Positions 1 to 9,036 of a stretch of 64,000 nt of DNA are shown here, piece by piece; position 1 is the stretch's first letter, and every line of letters begins with the position of its first letter. The DNA comes from UBA6170 sp942491385. GTDB lineage: Bacteria > Chloroflexota > Anaerolineae > Anaerolineales > Anaerolineaceae. The stretch is from contig CALOAF010000008.1 in assembly GCA_942491385.1 (NCBI GenBank), positions 310,001-374,000 on the forward strand. The letters run 5' to 3'. Both the position numbers and the translations under genes were made by a program. The notes below the pieces were generated by a model that saw only the letters and a program-made list of their open reading frames with translations, was not told the DNA's origin and ran no database searches.

Positions 1-2
1 CA

Positions 3-893
3 GCATTAACCAGGGCAACTGCTGACCGAATGGAAAAATTTGGAAATACTTACCCTGGTGAAGAAGTGAAATTCTGGTTTGATAACTCGGATATTCGGCA
101 TATATCCAGCGAGACAGCATTTTTTGATGCTTGTCCATCTCCAAATCCAGTGCAAGAGAATTTGGTGTTTTGTTCTCATCCTAAATATTTAGAATTATTC
201 ACTTTTCTGCCGGTCGATATTATTGAATTAACAGGCAATCATCTGCTAGACAAGGGTATTGGACCATTCGAGAACACTTTGAGTTTACTCAATCAATCTG
301 GTTTGAAATTTTATGCTGCGGGTTATTCGTTAGAAGAAGCGCAAAAACCGGTCTTTTTAGAACATAATGGTAATCAATTTGCATTTATCGGATGTAATCA
401 GGCAGGGCCAGTGAAAGTATGGGCGACAGGAGCTAACAGCGGTGTGAATAACTGTGATTATGGTGAGATGACGGACCAAATTCGGACAGTGAAGCAGGCG
501 GGATACATACCGATCGTAACATTCCAATATTATGAATCGAATTCAATGCGCGCATCCACTTCACAGATGCGAGATTTTCGAGCAATCGTTGATGCAGGCG
601 CTGTGATTGTAAGTGGTAGTCAATCGCATGTGCCGATGTCCATGGAAATATATTTTGATGCGTTTATTCATTATGGGTTGGGAAATTTGTTTTTTGATCA
701 AATGGATTCTATCAATAACCGCCGAGAATTCTTAGACCGTCATATTTTTTATGAAGGAAGATATATTGGCACTGAATTATTGACTGCGATGCTTGAAAAT
801 TATGCTCAGCCAAGGCCCATGACGGTAGATGAGAGAGAAGGTTTGCTTCAAGACGCTTTTAAAAACTTTACAATTATCAATAAGGAAGATTAA
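3..893 (+). CDS. CapA family protein, C-terminal part (cut by window start)
   Basis: The reading frame is open from base 3, so the first ATG at position 30 is internal and the 5' part lies outside the window. Visible motifs are those of the CapA/PgsA metallophosphatase-like family, linked to poly-gamma-glutamate and capsule synthesis: ELTGNHLLDKG (the family GNH metal-site motif), a late SQSHVPMSMEIY histidine segment, and YGLGNLFFDQM. The family is normally extracytoplasmic, but the N-terminus that would carry a signal or anchor is not visible. The next gene starts two bases after its stop, so the two are probably co-transcribed. Family assignment is good. The substrate is unknown, and a poly-glutamate role should not be assumed because many CapA proteins stand alone. 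Confidence 0.8.
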   Translation, partial: ALTRATADRMEKFGNTYPGEEVKFWFDNSDIRHISSETAFFDACPSPNPVQENLVFCSHPKYLELFTFLPVDIIELTGNHLLDKGIGPFENTLSLLNQSGLKFYAAGYSLEEAQKPVFLEHNGNQFAFIGCNQAGPVKVWATGANSGVNNCDYGEMTDQIRTVKQAGYIPIVTFQYYESNSMRASTSQMRDFRAIVDAGAVIVSGSQSHVPMSMEIYFDAFIHYGLGNLFFDQMDSINNRREFLDRHIFYEGRYIGTELLTAMLENYAQPRPMTVDEREGLLQDAFKNFTIINKED

Positions 894-895
894 TT

Positions 896-1531
896 ATGAA
901 AATATTTGATGTAACCGTACCAATAAAACAATCCATGCCAGTCTGGCCGGGAGATCCCCAAGTGGATAATCGATTATTTGCTTCCATCGATAATGGTGAT
1001 GAGGCAAATGTAACCAGCATAAATATGTCTGCCCATACCGGTACACATATTGATGCACCTCGCCATTTCATTGAATTGGGTGGAGCAATTGAGAATTTGG
1101 ATCTCAACACTTTATTGGGTGAAGTAGAGGTAATTGAAATCGATGCAAGTGTAATCCAAATTGAAGCATCAACTTTGGAAGCTTTTAACCAACATCAATG
1201 GAAACAAAGGGTATTCTTTAAGACACGTAATTCAAGTTTGCGATTATTGGAAAAGAAATCTTTTTTTCAAGAATTTACAGCCTTATCACCTGATGCTGCC
1301 GGGTACCTGATTAATCAAGGAGTAAAATTGGTCGGAATCGATTACTTATCTATTGCGCCATTTGAAAATGGAATTGACACACATGTTGAATTATTGAAAA
1401 ATGAGGTTATTGTGATTGAGGGATTGAATTTAACTGACATTCCAGCAGGGATTTATGATTTGATTGCTTTACCGATTTTGCTTGAAAATGCAGATGGTGC
1501 TCCTGCCAGAGTTTTATTAATTCAAAAATAA
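896..1531 (+). CDS. Cyclase / kynurenine formamidase-like metal hydrolase
   Basis: A 211-residue protein of the KynB/cyclase family (metal-dependent hydrolases acting on formyl-kynurenine, amides or related substrates). The signature HTGTHIDAPRHF near residue 46 supplies the His/His/Asp metal ligands, and GIDYLSIAPF near residue 145 is also typical. Its length matches the family. The start lies two bases after the CapA-like stop, with an AAGGAAG ribosome site inside that upstream gene, so translation is probably coupled. No tryptophan catabolism genes are nearby, so a true kynurenine role is not supported; 'cyclase family' is the safe name. It converges on fabL with only four bases between the two stops and no visible terminator. 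Confidence 0.82.
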   Translation: MKIFDVTVPIKQSMPVWPGDPQVDNRLFASIDNGDEANVTSINMSAHTGTHIDAPRHFIELGGAIENLDLNTLLGEVEVIEIDASVIQIEASTLEAFNQHQWKQRVFFKTRNSSLRLLEKKSFFQEFTALSPDAAGYLINQGVKLVGIDYLSIAPFENGIDTHVELLKNEVIVIEGLNLTDIPAGIYDLIALPILLENADGAPARVLLIQK

Positions 1532-1535
1532 TTGG

Positions 1536-2321
1536 TTAATTTGGGACAATTAAGGTAAAACCACCATCTACAACAATCACTTGGCCACAAATCATATCTG
1601 CCCCAGGACTGCATAAAAATGCAACAATTTCGGAAACATCTTCTGGTGTTACCAATCTTCCGGCTGGTGTATTTTCTATCGTTTTTTTTGGTACATTCGT
1701 ATTACTCATAAAAGAAAAGTGCTTTAATGCTTCTGTTTCAACCATACCTGGTGATACTGCATTGACATGGATATTTTTTGGTGCTAATTCTACAGCTGTA
1801 TAACGCGTTAGCGAATCAAGCGCTGCTTTTGATGTACCGACTGCGATGTAATCGGGTAAGACCCGAGTGGCTCCGGGGCTAGTGATATTAATAATATGTC
1901 CTCCGCCAGCTGCTTCCATAAGTGGAACAGCTTTTTGACTGCAGAGCATAGCAGCGCGAAGGTTCACTTGCATAGTGTAATCCCACCCGGAAACTTTTTG
2001 TTCGGTTAGAGGCCGGTTGAATCCACTCGCTGCATTATTGACAAGTATGTCAAGTTTTCCATATTCTTTGGTTATTGTCCCGAACAAAGAAATGATATCT
2101 TCTTCTTTGGAGATGTTTGCTTTGATAATCTGAGCTCTTGTTCCCAAAGTATGAATTATTTGAGCAGTTTCTTCCGCTTGTGCACGATTACGATTGAAAT
2201 TAATGATTAAATCTGCCCCAGATTTGGCCAGTTTTATGGCAATTGCTTTGCCTATTCCTCTACCGGAACCAGTCACCAAGGCAACTTTCCCCTCTAAATT
2301 GTAAGAAGTATTTTCCACCAT
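1536..2321 (-). CDS. fabL: FabL-type enoyl-ACP reductase (SDR family)
   Basis: A 261-residue short-chain dehydrogenase with the cofactor motif VTGSGRGIGKA and the NNAASG segment. The catalytic tyrosine and lysine are spaced Y-x6-K (YIAVGTSK) instead of the usual Y-x3-K. That spacing, together with NNAASG, ELAPKNIHVNAVSPG and the C-terminal ADMICGQVIVVDGG, matches the pattern known for Bacillus FabL (enoyl-ACP reductase III), which performs the last reduction of fatty acid elongation, rather than FabG. The start is the ATG preceded by AGAGGA. It follows the DUF309 gene by 11 bases and is probably co-transcribed. Function is inferred from motif spacing; a related secondary-metabolism SDR remains possible. 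Confidence 0.75.
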   Translation of the reverse strand: MVENTSYNLEGKVALVTGSGRGIGKAIAIKLAKSGADLIINFNRNRAQAEETAQIIHTLGTRAQIIKANISKEEDIISLFGTITKEYGKLDILVNNAASGFNRPLTEQKVSGWDYTMQVNLRAAMLCSQKAVPLMEAAGGGHIINITSPGATRVLPDYIAVGTSKAALDSLTRYTAVELAPKNIHVNAVSPGMVETEALKHFSFMSNTNVPKKTIENTPAGRLVTPEDVSEIVAFLCSPGADMICGQVIVVDGGFTLIVPN

Positions 2322-2332
2322 GAACAGTCCTC

Positions 2333-2725
2333 TTAAAATTTTGTTTCTATCCCTGGAAAAATTGATCCATCTGAAGTGTTGAGATTGTCTAACTCACCAC
2401 TGCTGAGCATTCTGGAAATGTTCGTGGCATCATGTTTCAATTTTTCTATGTTTATTCCCAAACAAAAGCCGGAATAAGGTGTAAGCCATTTTTCTGCACG
2501 GACAAACATTTTTAAAGCACCAGTAAAATTTCGGCGCTGCATATGATAATACGCTACTCCAATTTGTAAAATCCCTCTGTATAGATTTCGAATTGGTTTT
2601 ATCTCATCTCGCCATGCCAGCTCTAACTCTTCATGGGCGTCAAAAAATTTTTTTTGATTAAATAAACGAATCCCTTTTACAACTCTCGGATCCATGATTT
2701 CAAATTCTTTGTTATTTTTTGTCAT
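2333..2725 (-). CDS. DUF309 domain protein
   Basis: A 130-residue, mostly helical protein with the DUF309 signature: a FNQKKFFDAHEELELAW segment near residues 23-39 followed by YRGILQIGVAYYHMQRRN. DUF309 proteins are small cytoplasmic proteins of unknown biochemical role, common in Chloroflexota, Cyanobacteria and Bacilli. A second possible start lies at residue 11 (MDPRVVKG); neither start has a strong ribosome site. The gene is divergent from the aminotransferase gene at 2859, so promoters for both should lie in the 133 bases between them. It sits directly upstream of fabL on the same strand. Confidence 0.72.
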   Translation of the reverse strand: MTKNNKEFEIMDPRVVKGIRLFNQKKFFDAHEELELAWRDEIKPIRNLYRGILQIGVAYYHMQRRNFTGALKMFVRAEKWLTPYSGFCLGINIEKLKHDATNISRMLSSGELDNLNTSDGSIFPGIETKF

Positions 2726-2858
2726 AAGCGCTATTATTTTTGATTTTCAAGATTATAACATGTCCTCAGTCAATCAAAATGGTGATAGATATCCAAAGAT
2801 TAAATTGTGGCTATATGATACGATTAAGTTATCAAATGTTTTCGTATCAAGGAGAGGT

Positions 2859-4238
2859 ATGATAAACCCAAAATCTGATGAAATTATATCTGATCAATTA
2901 TCAGACGAAGAAATTTATAACCTATGTGTCCAAACCAATTTCTGGACCTGGTCTGCTCAGGCAAAAGTTGACCCGATTGCTGTCAATAATGCAAAAGGTG
3001 TTTATTTCTGGGATATTCATGGAAAAAAATATTTAGATTTTAATTCTATGGTTATGTGCGTCAATATTGGTAATGAAGATGAACGGGTAATTAAAGCCAT
3101 GGTGAAGCAATTGTATGAATTGCCATTTGCGGGTTCTAGAATGGCTACAAAACCACGTGCACTTTTGGGAAAAGCGTTAAAAAGCATTTTACCTGAAGAA
3201 TTGGACCATTTTTTGTATACGTTAGGTGGATCGGATGCAAATGAGAATGCGATTAAATTAGCCCGATCGTTTACGGGAAAATTCAAAATTCTTACTCGCT
3301 ACAGGTCGTACCATGGCGCTACTTATGGTGCAATTGCCTTGACCGGTGATCCACGCCGGTTAACCTGGGAGCCTTCTGTTATGATGGGGGTTGTTCATTT
3401 TTTGGATCCTTACCGTTATCGCTCGACTTTTCACCAACACAATCCGGATATTTCTGAAGAAGATTTTGCCAAAGACTATGTTAATCATCTTGAAGAAGTT
3501 ATTATGTATGAAGGTCCGGAAACGATAGCTGCCATCATGATTGAAACTGTTACTGGGACGAATGGAATCATCATCCCTCCGGATGGATATATCCAAGGTG
3601 TTCGTGAACTTTGTGATCGCTATAATATTGTGATGATTTGTGATGAGGTCATGAGTGGGTTTGGACGAACCGGAGAATGGTTTGCCTTCAGCCATTGGAA
3701 TATTGTGCCAGACATTGTTACCATGGCGAAGGGTTTCTCATCAGGTTATGCTCCGCTTGGTGCTATCGCCATGCGAAAAGAAATTGCCCAGGCATTCAAC
3801 GATAAAATTTATCAAGGCGGTTTAACATATAACGGCCATGCGGTCTCATTAGCCGCAGCTTTTTCAGTGATTAATGTTATTAAACAAGACAAACTGGTAG
3901 AAAAAGCTCGAGAAAAAGGGAAATTATTAAAAACTTTATTACAGGAGATGTATGAAAAGCATCCTTCGGTAGGAGAAGTCCGATCAATTGGGTTATTTGG
4001 CGTTTTGGAACTAGTCAAGAGCAGAGAGACGAGAGAACCGTTGTCGCCTTTTAATCAAAATAATGAAGTAATGTTGAAATTTCGCAATTTTTGTTTAGAC
4101 CAGGGATTATATATTCATATTCATTGGCATAAGGTACTGATTATTCCTCCTTTAATCATTACAGAAGAGCAATTGCAGGATGGATTTAGAATAATTGATA
4201 AAGCACTTGAAATCACGGATGCATCAATACGAGAATAG
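2859..4238 (+). CDS. Class III PLP-dependent aminotransferase
   Basis: A 459-residue class III (omega-type) aminotransferase. The start is the ATG with a GGAGAGG ribosome site seven bases upstream; the open frame extends further upstream, but that part overlaps the divergent DUF309 gene. Motifs: YRSYHGATYGA, the cofactor-binding ICDEVMSGFGRTGEWFAF, and the Schiff-base lysine in TMAKGFSSGYAPLGA (about K291). Relatives use taurine, beta-alanine, 4-aminobutyrate or similar amines with pyruvate or 2-oxoglutarate. The exact donor cannot be read from the sequence. It is followed 55 bases later by trxB on the same strand, with no terminator between. Confidence 0.85.
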   Translation: MINPKSDEIISDQLSDEEIYNLCVQTNFWTWSAQAKVDPIAVNNAKGVYFWDIHGKKYLDFNSMVMCVNIGNEDERVIKAMVKQLYELPFAGSRMATKPRALLGKALKSILPEELDHFLYTLGGSDANENAIKLARSFTGKFKILTRYRSYHGATYGAIALTGDPRRLTWEPSVMMGVVHFLDPYRYRSTFHQHNPDISEEDFAKDYVNHLEEVIMYEGPETIAAIMIETVTGTNGIIIPPDGYIQGVRELCDRYNIVMICDEVMSGFGRTGEWFAFSHWNIVPDIVTMAKGFSSGYAPLGAIAMRKEIAQAFNDKIYQGGLTYNGHAVSLAAAFSVINVIKQDKLVEKAREKGKLLKTLLQEMYEKHPSVGEVRSIGLFGVLELVKSRETREPLSPFNQNNEVMLKFRNFCLDQGLYIHIHWHKVLIIPPLIITEEQLQDGFRIIDKALEITDASIRE

Positions 4239-4293
4239 ATGCAACTAATTGCAGTTTCATGCATCAATACAATAGAAATGACATAGGAGATTT

Positions 4294-5259
4294 ATGGAAT
4301 TAAAATTAAATAAAATTATTCCTTCTGAGGATGAAGTAAAAAAAGTTGAAAAAATGATCATTATTGGCGCAGGTCCAGCTGGGTTGTCTGCGGCATTATA
4401 CGCTGCCAGAGCAGAATTGGCACCATTGGTCCTCACGGGGATGTCGTTGGGTGGGCAGGCATCATTAACCCACACAATAGAAAATTATCCCGGATTTCCT
4501 GATGGAGTTGGTGGGGCTGAACTAGGAGAATTATTTCAAAAACAAGCGGAGAGATTTGGAGCTAGATTTGAATTTGATACTGTAACCGAAGTAAACTTCG
4601 AAGCATCTCCCTATATCGTGAAAACGTATGGATCTGAGTTCAAAGCAGAGACAATCATCATCAGTACAGGAGCAAGCCCCAACCACTTAGGAGTCCCTGG
4701 GGAAGAAGAATTGACTGGTAAAGGTGTTTCCTATTGTGGAACTTGTGATGGTTGGTTTTTTAAAGAAAAGGATATTGTTGTCATCGGGGGTGGTGATAGT
4801 GCATTGGAGGAAGGTATTTTTCTGACACGGTTTGCAAAAACTGTCACGGTTATTCACCGGAGAGATGAATTGAGAGCTGGAAAAATTCTTCAAACCCGTG
4901 CATTTAACAATCCAAAAATTCGTTTTATTTGGGACAGCATTATTGAAAAAATTAATGGGACGGCAGCTGTTGAGAGTGTTCTCATAAAAAATGTAAAAAC
5001 AAATGAAGAAATAACATTTCCAACAGATGGAGTTTTTGTGTTCATTGGGCATACGCCAAATACGGATTTATTCGAAGGTCAACTTGCAATGGACGAAAGT
5101 GGTTACCTAAAAGTTGACTCTAAAATGCACACTGAAATTCCGGGCATTTATGCTGCTGGTGAGGTTATGGATCCCAGTTTTAAGCAGGTTATTACCTCTG
5201 CGGGATGGGGTGCTGCAGCTGCGATTCAAGGAACAAAATATCTCGAAGAGAAAAATTAA
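4294..5259 (+). CDS. trxB: Thioredoxin reductase
   Basis: A 321-residue FAD/NADPH enzyme that reduces thioredoxin in the cytoplasm. Domain order: FAD-binding GAGPAGLSAALYAA after a roughly 20-residue N-terminal extension, the redox-active CGTCDGWFF (about residues 148-151; most family members have CATC), the NADPH-binding GGGDSALEEG with IHRRDELRA, and the C-terminal FAD motif GIYAAGEVMD. Length is standard. A TAGGAG ribosome site precedes the ATG. A strong bidirectional terminator follows the stop. The single residue change inside the CxxC loop is conservative and not a sign of loss of function. Confidence 0.9.
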   Translation: MELKLNKIIPSEDEVKKVEKMIIIGAGPAGLSAALYAARAELAPLVLTGMSLGGQASLTHTIENYPGFPDGVGGAELGELFQKQAERFGARFEFDTVTEVNFEASPYIVKTYGSEFKAETIIISTGASPNHLGVPGEEELTGKGVSYCGTCDGWFFKEKDIVVIGGGDSALEEGIFLTRFAKTVTVIHRRDELRAGKILQTRAFNNPKIRFIWDSIIEKINGTAAVESVLIKNVKTNEEITFPTDGVFVFIGHTPNTDLFEGQLAMDESGYLKVDSKMHTEIPGIYAAGEVMDPSFKQVITSAGWGAAAAIQGTKYLEEKN

Positions 5260-5274
5260 TGTACTTTCGAATAA

Positions 5275-5304
5275 AAATAGAGCCTTATTCAGGAGGCTCT
5301 ATTT
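5275..5304. terminator. Bidirectional Rho-independent terminator
   Basis: A perfect 10-bp stem (AAATAGAGCC at 5275-5284 pairs with GGCTCTATTT at 5295-5304) around a 10-base loop. A/T-rich runs on both sides let it end trxB on the plus strand and the LysM gene on the minus strand, which converge here. Confidence 0.85.
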
Positions 5305-5321
5305 ATTATATTTGAAATTTT

Positions 5322-6470
5322 TTATGGTGAGGGGGTAGATGCTACGTTCGCCCACCAAATAAATGTTCTGGGGTTGCTTAAGTTTCCCGCTGGTTGGTAA
5401 ATTGCCTGACCATCTGCACTGCTACCTGTTTGACGTACAACCATAACGGTCCACCTCAGGATATGAGGTACCGGACTGTTTGGCCTGAAATTGGTTGGAA
5501 CGATAAATTTTGTATCGGTGACATAATCAACCAGGCGACGACCTTCTCCTTCAGTAACATCCTCAATGGTAACCGCATAATACTCATCCGATCGTAACGT
5601 TCCAACAGATGACCATTGCAGTGCAATCGTATCATTAGCGGCTGTAAATGGGGCACCATCGGCGGGTAAAAGCAAACTGGGTGACTGGTAAGGTGGAGGG
5701 TTGGTTGCTGTTGGGGTTGGACCAGCTGTTGGGAGTCTTTCACACAAAGGAATTACCAGCGGCTGACCTTCGTAAACGATATCAGAGGTCATACCATTCC
5801 ATTCTCTAATTGCATCCATTTCAACATTGTAATTGCGAGCGATGGTGCTGAGCGTATCTCCCGCACCGACTGTATATGACGCGGTGGTACAAGCAGCCAG
5901 TGTTGCGTCCGCTTCACCCAATGTAGCTGTAGGTTGTGGAGAAGGAGTTGGAGTCGGTTGAGGAATCATCAATGTTTGTCCGATAACAAGGTTATCGCAA
6001 GTCGCTGAGAGGTTATTCCTTACAACGATACTATTGACGGAAACATTGAACAAAAAAGCAATATCAAGACATGAATCGTTGGATTGGACAACATATTCCA
6101 AGTCGGGTAATGGGGTCATGCTAGGTTCGATGGTGGGTGTCAGCGTTAGTGTTGGTGTTATGGTGATTGTCGCCGTGGCAGTGATCGTTGGAGTTGTTGT
6201 CGGTTCTACCACCATACCTGTTTGATTCATGACTGCGTAGACAGCCCCAGCACCGATAGCTAAAAATAATAATATCAAAGCAATGACGAGTGGCAGTGCA
6301 ATCGTAATAGAGGGAACTTTTGGCCCTTTGATTTCGGTTTTATTGGTAGAAACTTCAGTTGATTTAGAAATTGATGATCCACACACCAGGCATCTTGTCG
6401 CATTTGGACTAATTTTGGAGCCACAAATTGGGCAGGTGGATGATTGATCTACATTTTTATTTGTTGTCAT
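5322..6470 (-). CDS. Membrane-anchored zinc-ribbon / double LysM protein
   Basis: A 382-residue protein with a clear domain order. It has an N-terminal zinc ribbon with two CxxC pairs (CPICG and CLVCG, residues 18-33), a single membrane segment at about 55-80, and a Thr/Pro-rich linker (about 88-125). Two LysM modules follow (about 127-170, starting YVVQSNDSCLDIA; and about 200-243, starting YTVGAGDTLSTIA), then a C-terminal beta-rich domain with paired Trp/Tyr residues. LysM modules bind peptidoglycan-like glycans, so the C-terminal part should lie outside the membrane and the zinc ribbon inside. The precise function is unknown. A plausible promoter lies at 6511-6538 on the same strand. Confidence 0.83.
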   Translation of the reverse strand: MTTNKNVDQSSTCPICGSKISPNATRCLVCGSSISKSTEVSTNKTEIKGPKVPSITIALPLVIALILLFLAIGAGAVYAVMNQTGMVVEPTTTPTITATATITITPTLTLTPTIEPSMTPLPDLEYVVQSNDSCLDIAFLFNVSVNSIVVRNNLSATCDNLVIGQTLMIPQPTPTPSPQPTATLGEADATLAACTTASYTVGAGDTLSTIARNYNVEMDAIREWNGMTSDIVYEGQPLVIPLCERLPTAGPTPTATNPPPYQSPSLLLPADGAPFTAANDTIALQWSSVGTLRSDEYYAVTIEDVTEGEGRRLVDYVTDTKFIVPTNFRPNSPVPHILRWTVMVVRQTGSSADGQAIYQPAGNLSNPRTFIWWANVASTPSP

Positions 6471-6510
6471 ATTCTTTCCTATTTGATGTCAAATACAAAT
6501 TCAATTTCGC

Positions 6511-6538
6511 ATTATAACACAGCAAGAATTTAGTAAAA
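6511..6538 (-). promoter_or_regulatory. Probable sigma-70-type promoter for the LysM gene
   Basis: On the minus strand a TTTTAC -35-like element (6538-6533) and a consensus TATAAT -10 element (6516-6511) are separated by 16 bases, about 40 bases upstream of the LysM gene start. The -10 is strong and the -35 is weak. Confidence 0.5.
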
Positions 6539-6580
6539 AATATAATAATTATAGATTGATTTTCATGTTTATGATATCCT

Positions 6581-7773
6581 GTGGCAATGAATGAAGCACA
6601 CAGTATTTATTTGCACATTCCATTTTGTCAAAAAAGATGTTCTTATTGTGATTTTAACACATATTCTGGCTTGAATCATCTCATCCCTGTGTACGTCCAT
6701 CATCTCGGTAGAGAAATTTCATATTATGGCAATAAATTCTCAAAAGTTTTACCAGTGAAATCAATATTTTTTGGTGGCGGTACTCCTTCCTTGTTGGAAG
6801 TGGGGCTTTTTAAATCATTGATGGACAAATTAACGAGGAACTTTGAAATTTATCCTAATGCGGAAATTAGTTTGGAGGCGAATCCAGGCACGGTAAAATT
6901 GGATTATTTAAAAAAACTAATAGATATGGGTTTCAATCGGATCAGTTTTGGTTTACAAACATCTAATCCAACATATCTTGAACTGTTAGGTCGAATTCAC
7001 GACCATTATCAATCTATGCAAGCCATCCAGTGGGCGAAACAGGCAGGATTTAATAATATCAATCTGGATTTGATTTATGGGTTACCCGGCCAAACATTGC
7101 ACGACTGGCAAAAAACACTGGTGGATGGACTCAGTTTATCTACGCAGCATCTTTCTTTATATGCCTTGGGAGTTGAAAAAGGGACTCCTTTATATAACTG
7201 GGTTGAAAAAGGCTTGGTAGAAAATCCCGATGATGATTTAGCTGCTAATATGTATGAATAGCAACAGATTGTTAATGGATGCAAATGGCTTCTAATGCCT
7301 ACGAGATTTCAAATTACAGACTGATTGATTCTAAGAATGATTGCGATGTCAGCATAATCTACAATACTGGCAAAATCTACCTTATTTAGGCTTAGGAGCT
7401 GGTGCACATGGATCTATTGATCGGGAAATCCGATCTGAAAACGTAGGTGGCAGTGCCAGAATATATTTTTGGATGACTAACAATATTACAGAGTACGGGT
7501 TTTAGCCCAGTCATAAAGTCACAAATCGATATTGATAAATTCACTGAAATGCAAGAGACAATGATGGTTGGGTTTGAGATTGGTCTGAAGAAGGTGTTTC
7601 CATTCGAAAAATTTTCAAATCGGTTTGGAGTGGCACCTCAAGATATATTTTCAAAAGAAATTGATGAATTAGTAACCATTCAATTAATCGAAATCTATCA
7701 ATGGATGTATCCGTCTGACAATAAAAGGAATGCTTCTCGGGTAACCAGGTATTTTTTAAAATTTGTAAATTAA
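6581..7773 (+). pseudogene. Decayed hemW-like radical SAM gene
   Basis: The first 226 codons (GTG start at 6581) are an intact N-terminal half of a HemW/HemN-like radical SAM protein: IPFCQKRCSYCDFNTYSG carries the CxxxCxxC cluster motif, and IFFGGGTPSLLE and NLDLIYGLPGQT follow. A stop comes at 7259-7261 right after NMYE, where homologues continue. The rest of the gene is still recognisable in shifted frames: NAYEISNYRLIDS near 7294, QHNLQYWQNLPYLGLGAGAHG near 7354-7414, and FTEMQETMMVGFEIG from about 7540 to a stop at 7773. At least three frame changes and an early stop make a working product unlikely. HemW family members act as heme chaperones; whether an intact copy exists elsewhere cannot be seen. 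Confidence 0.85.
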
Positions 7774-8840
7774 ATAACAGTTACTATTACTTGTTCCAAA
7801 TCCACGTGTTTCAATTTTGTAACCTCTGAAACTGGTGTACCCCATCTGAAAATCCATTTTGCATCTTCTGTTTTCAAATTAATACAACCGCGACTCATAC
7901 TGTAGACCAAAATTGTGATGCCAGTAAGTCCCATGAAATGCTACACCCGGTTACCGGTTCGAAAAACGAAGTCCATGGAACACCCGGGAGTTCGTAAGCA
8001 AAAATATCTGAGGTTAGATTGCCATCTCCCATGTGCTTTCGATGGCATTTTGGATTGGACATAAAAAGTACCTTTGGGTGTATCAGTAGGGATACCGTTT
8101 GGATCTGGGTTGCGCATTAGGCACTCCAGATGAAATTGTTGTTTCAAAAACAAGACTGATCACCTTCATAGGCACGGACGGTTTGATGGCCAACCGAAAC
8201 TTCAAGTCGTTTTTATGAGAAGGTACTTCAGGTGAGATTGGTTGTAACTCTTCAGGCGTAATAATTCTCACGTGGCTAGCAGGAACATGATAATCTACAT
8301 TTAGCAACTCATCCAGAATTTTATACGATACCAGGGTTCTTTATCCGGTCCCTCGTCAATTCCCATTACCCAGTGGGTTGATTGATAATATAACCTGTAA
8401 ACGGGCTCCCAACCCAGATACGAACGATCTCGCATCGTTTGGGTTAACGGGACTGTAATCTCACCAAGAACCCCTTCCTCAGGAATTTTCGTTTGTATTG
8501 TGTTGTAATTGATTTCCACCCTTTGTAAGTATCCACTGTGAATATACCCACTCCAAACTCGGTACCAGAGAGGATTATAACCAGGGCCATCATCTGAAAT
8601 CACTTCTCCATATACATTTACCATTTCATCCCGATAGCGTTGATAAAGAATTTTACTTTCATCAGAAGGCTCTGAATAGACACTTACTGAACTGTTTCGC
8701 TACACGCGCCATAATATTGCTTCTTTGTTCATCTTACAAGCCCAATAATAAGGTCGAAATGCCTGAGTAGTCACTGCACCAGCTGTAATTGCTGAATATT
8801 TGAGAAAATCTTCTGGTAATTATCTTATTAAACATATTTA
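7774..8840 (-). pseudogene. Decayed L,D-transpeptidase (YkuD) gene with Tat-like signal remnant
   Basis: Reading the minus strand from about 8820 gives DFLKYSAITAGAV, resembling a twin-arginine signal whose arginines and start are lost. A stop follows near 8700, then SEPSDESKILYQRYRDE, then an intact stretch (8624-8301) containing GPGYNPLWYRVWSGYIHSG. Further shifts separate GIPTDTPKGTFYVQSKMPSK (near 8100-8030) and the catalytic-site segment YSMSRGCINLKTEDAKWIF (near 7900). The S-x-GC motif is the L,D-transpeptidase nucleophile region, so the ancestor was a peptidoglycan crosslinking enzyme outside the cell. At least four lesions are present. It lies next to the hemW remnant and converges with it. 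Confidence 0.82.
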
Positions 8841-8931
8841 GATTATATCAAAATATGACAATAAAAATATATAATCAATAAATTAATAATTGAAAAAATG
8901 ATTTTATTGTTTCTAGCTACATTTGTAAAAA

Positions 8932-8959
8932 TAAAAAAAAACCACAAAAAGTGGTTTTT
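8932..8959 (-). terminator. Rho-independent terminator after tRNA-Pro
   Basis: On the minus strand an AAAACCAC / GTGGTTTT stem with a TTTTT loop is followed by a long T run, ending a few bases after the tRNA-Pro 3' end. Confidence 0.75.
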
Positions 8960-8961
8960 AG

Positions 8962-9036
8962 TCGGGGCGAAAGGATTTGAACCTTCGACCTCTTGCACCC
9001 CATGCAAGCACGCTAGCCGGACTGCGCCACGCCCCG
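8962..9036 (-). tRNA. tRNA-Pro (GGG anticodon)
   Basis: The minus strand folds into a complete cloverleaf. The 7-bp acceptor stem is CGGGGCG/CGCCCCG with discriminator A, the D arm lies around GGCGCAGTCCGGCTAGC, and the anticodon stem CTTGC/GCAAG encloses loop ATGGGGT, giving anticodon GGG. The T arm contains GGTTCAAATCC. CCA is not encoded. A terminator follows immediately. Two short open frames that cross this tRNA are artefacts. Confidence 0.93.

Noticed and set aside
877..1110. Minus-strand frame over the cyclase gene, and many similar antisense frames over ligA, ftsX-like, glmS, pyk and others
   Set aside because: They lie entirely opposite conserved genes, lack ribosome sites and show no domain.
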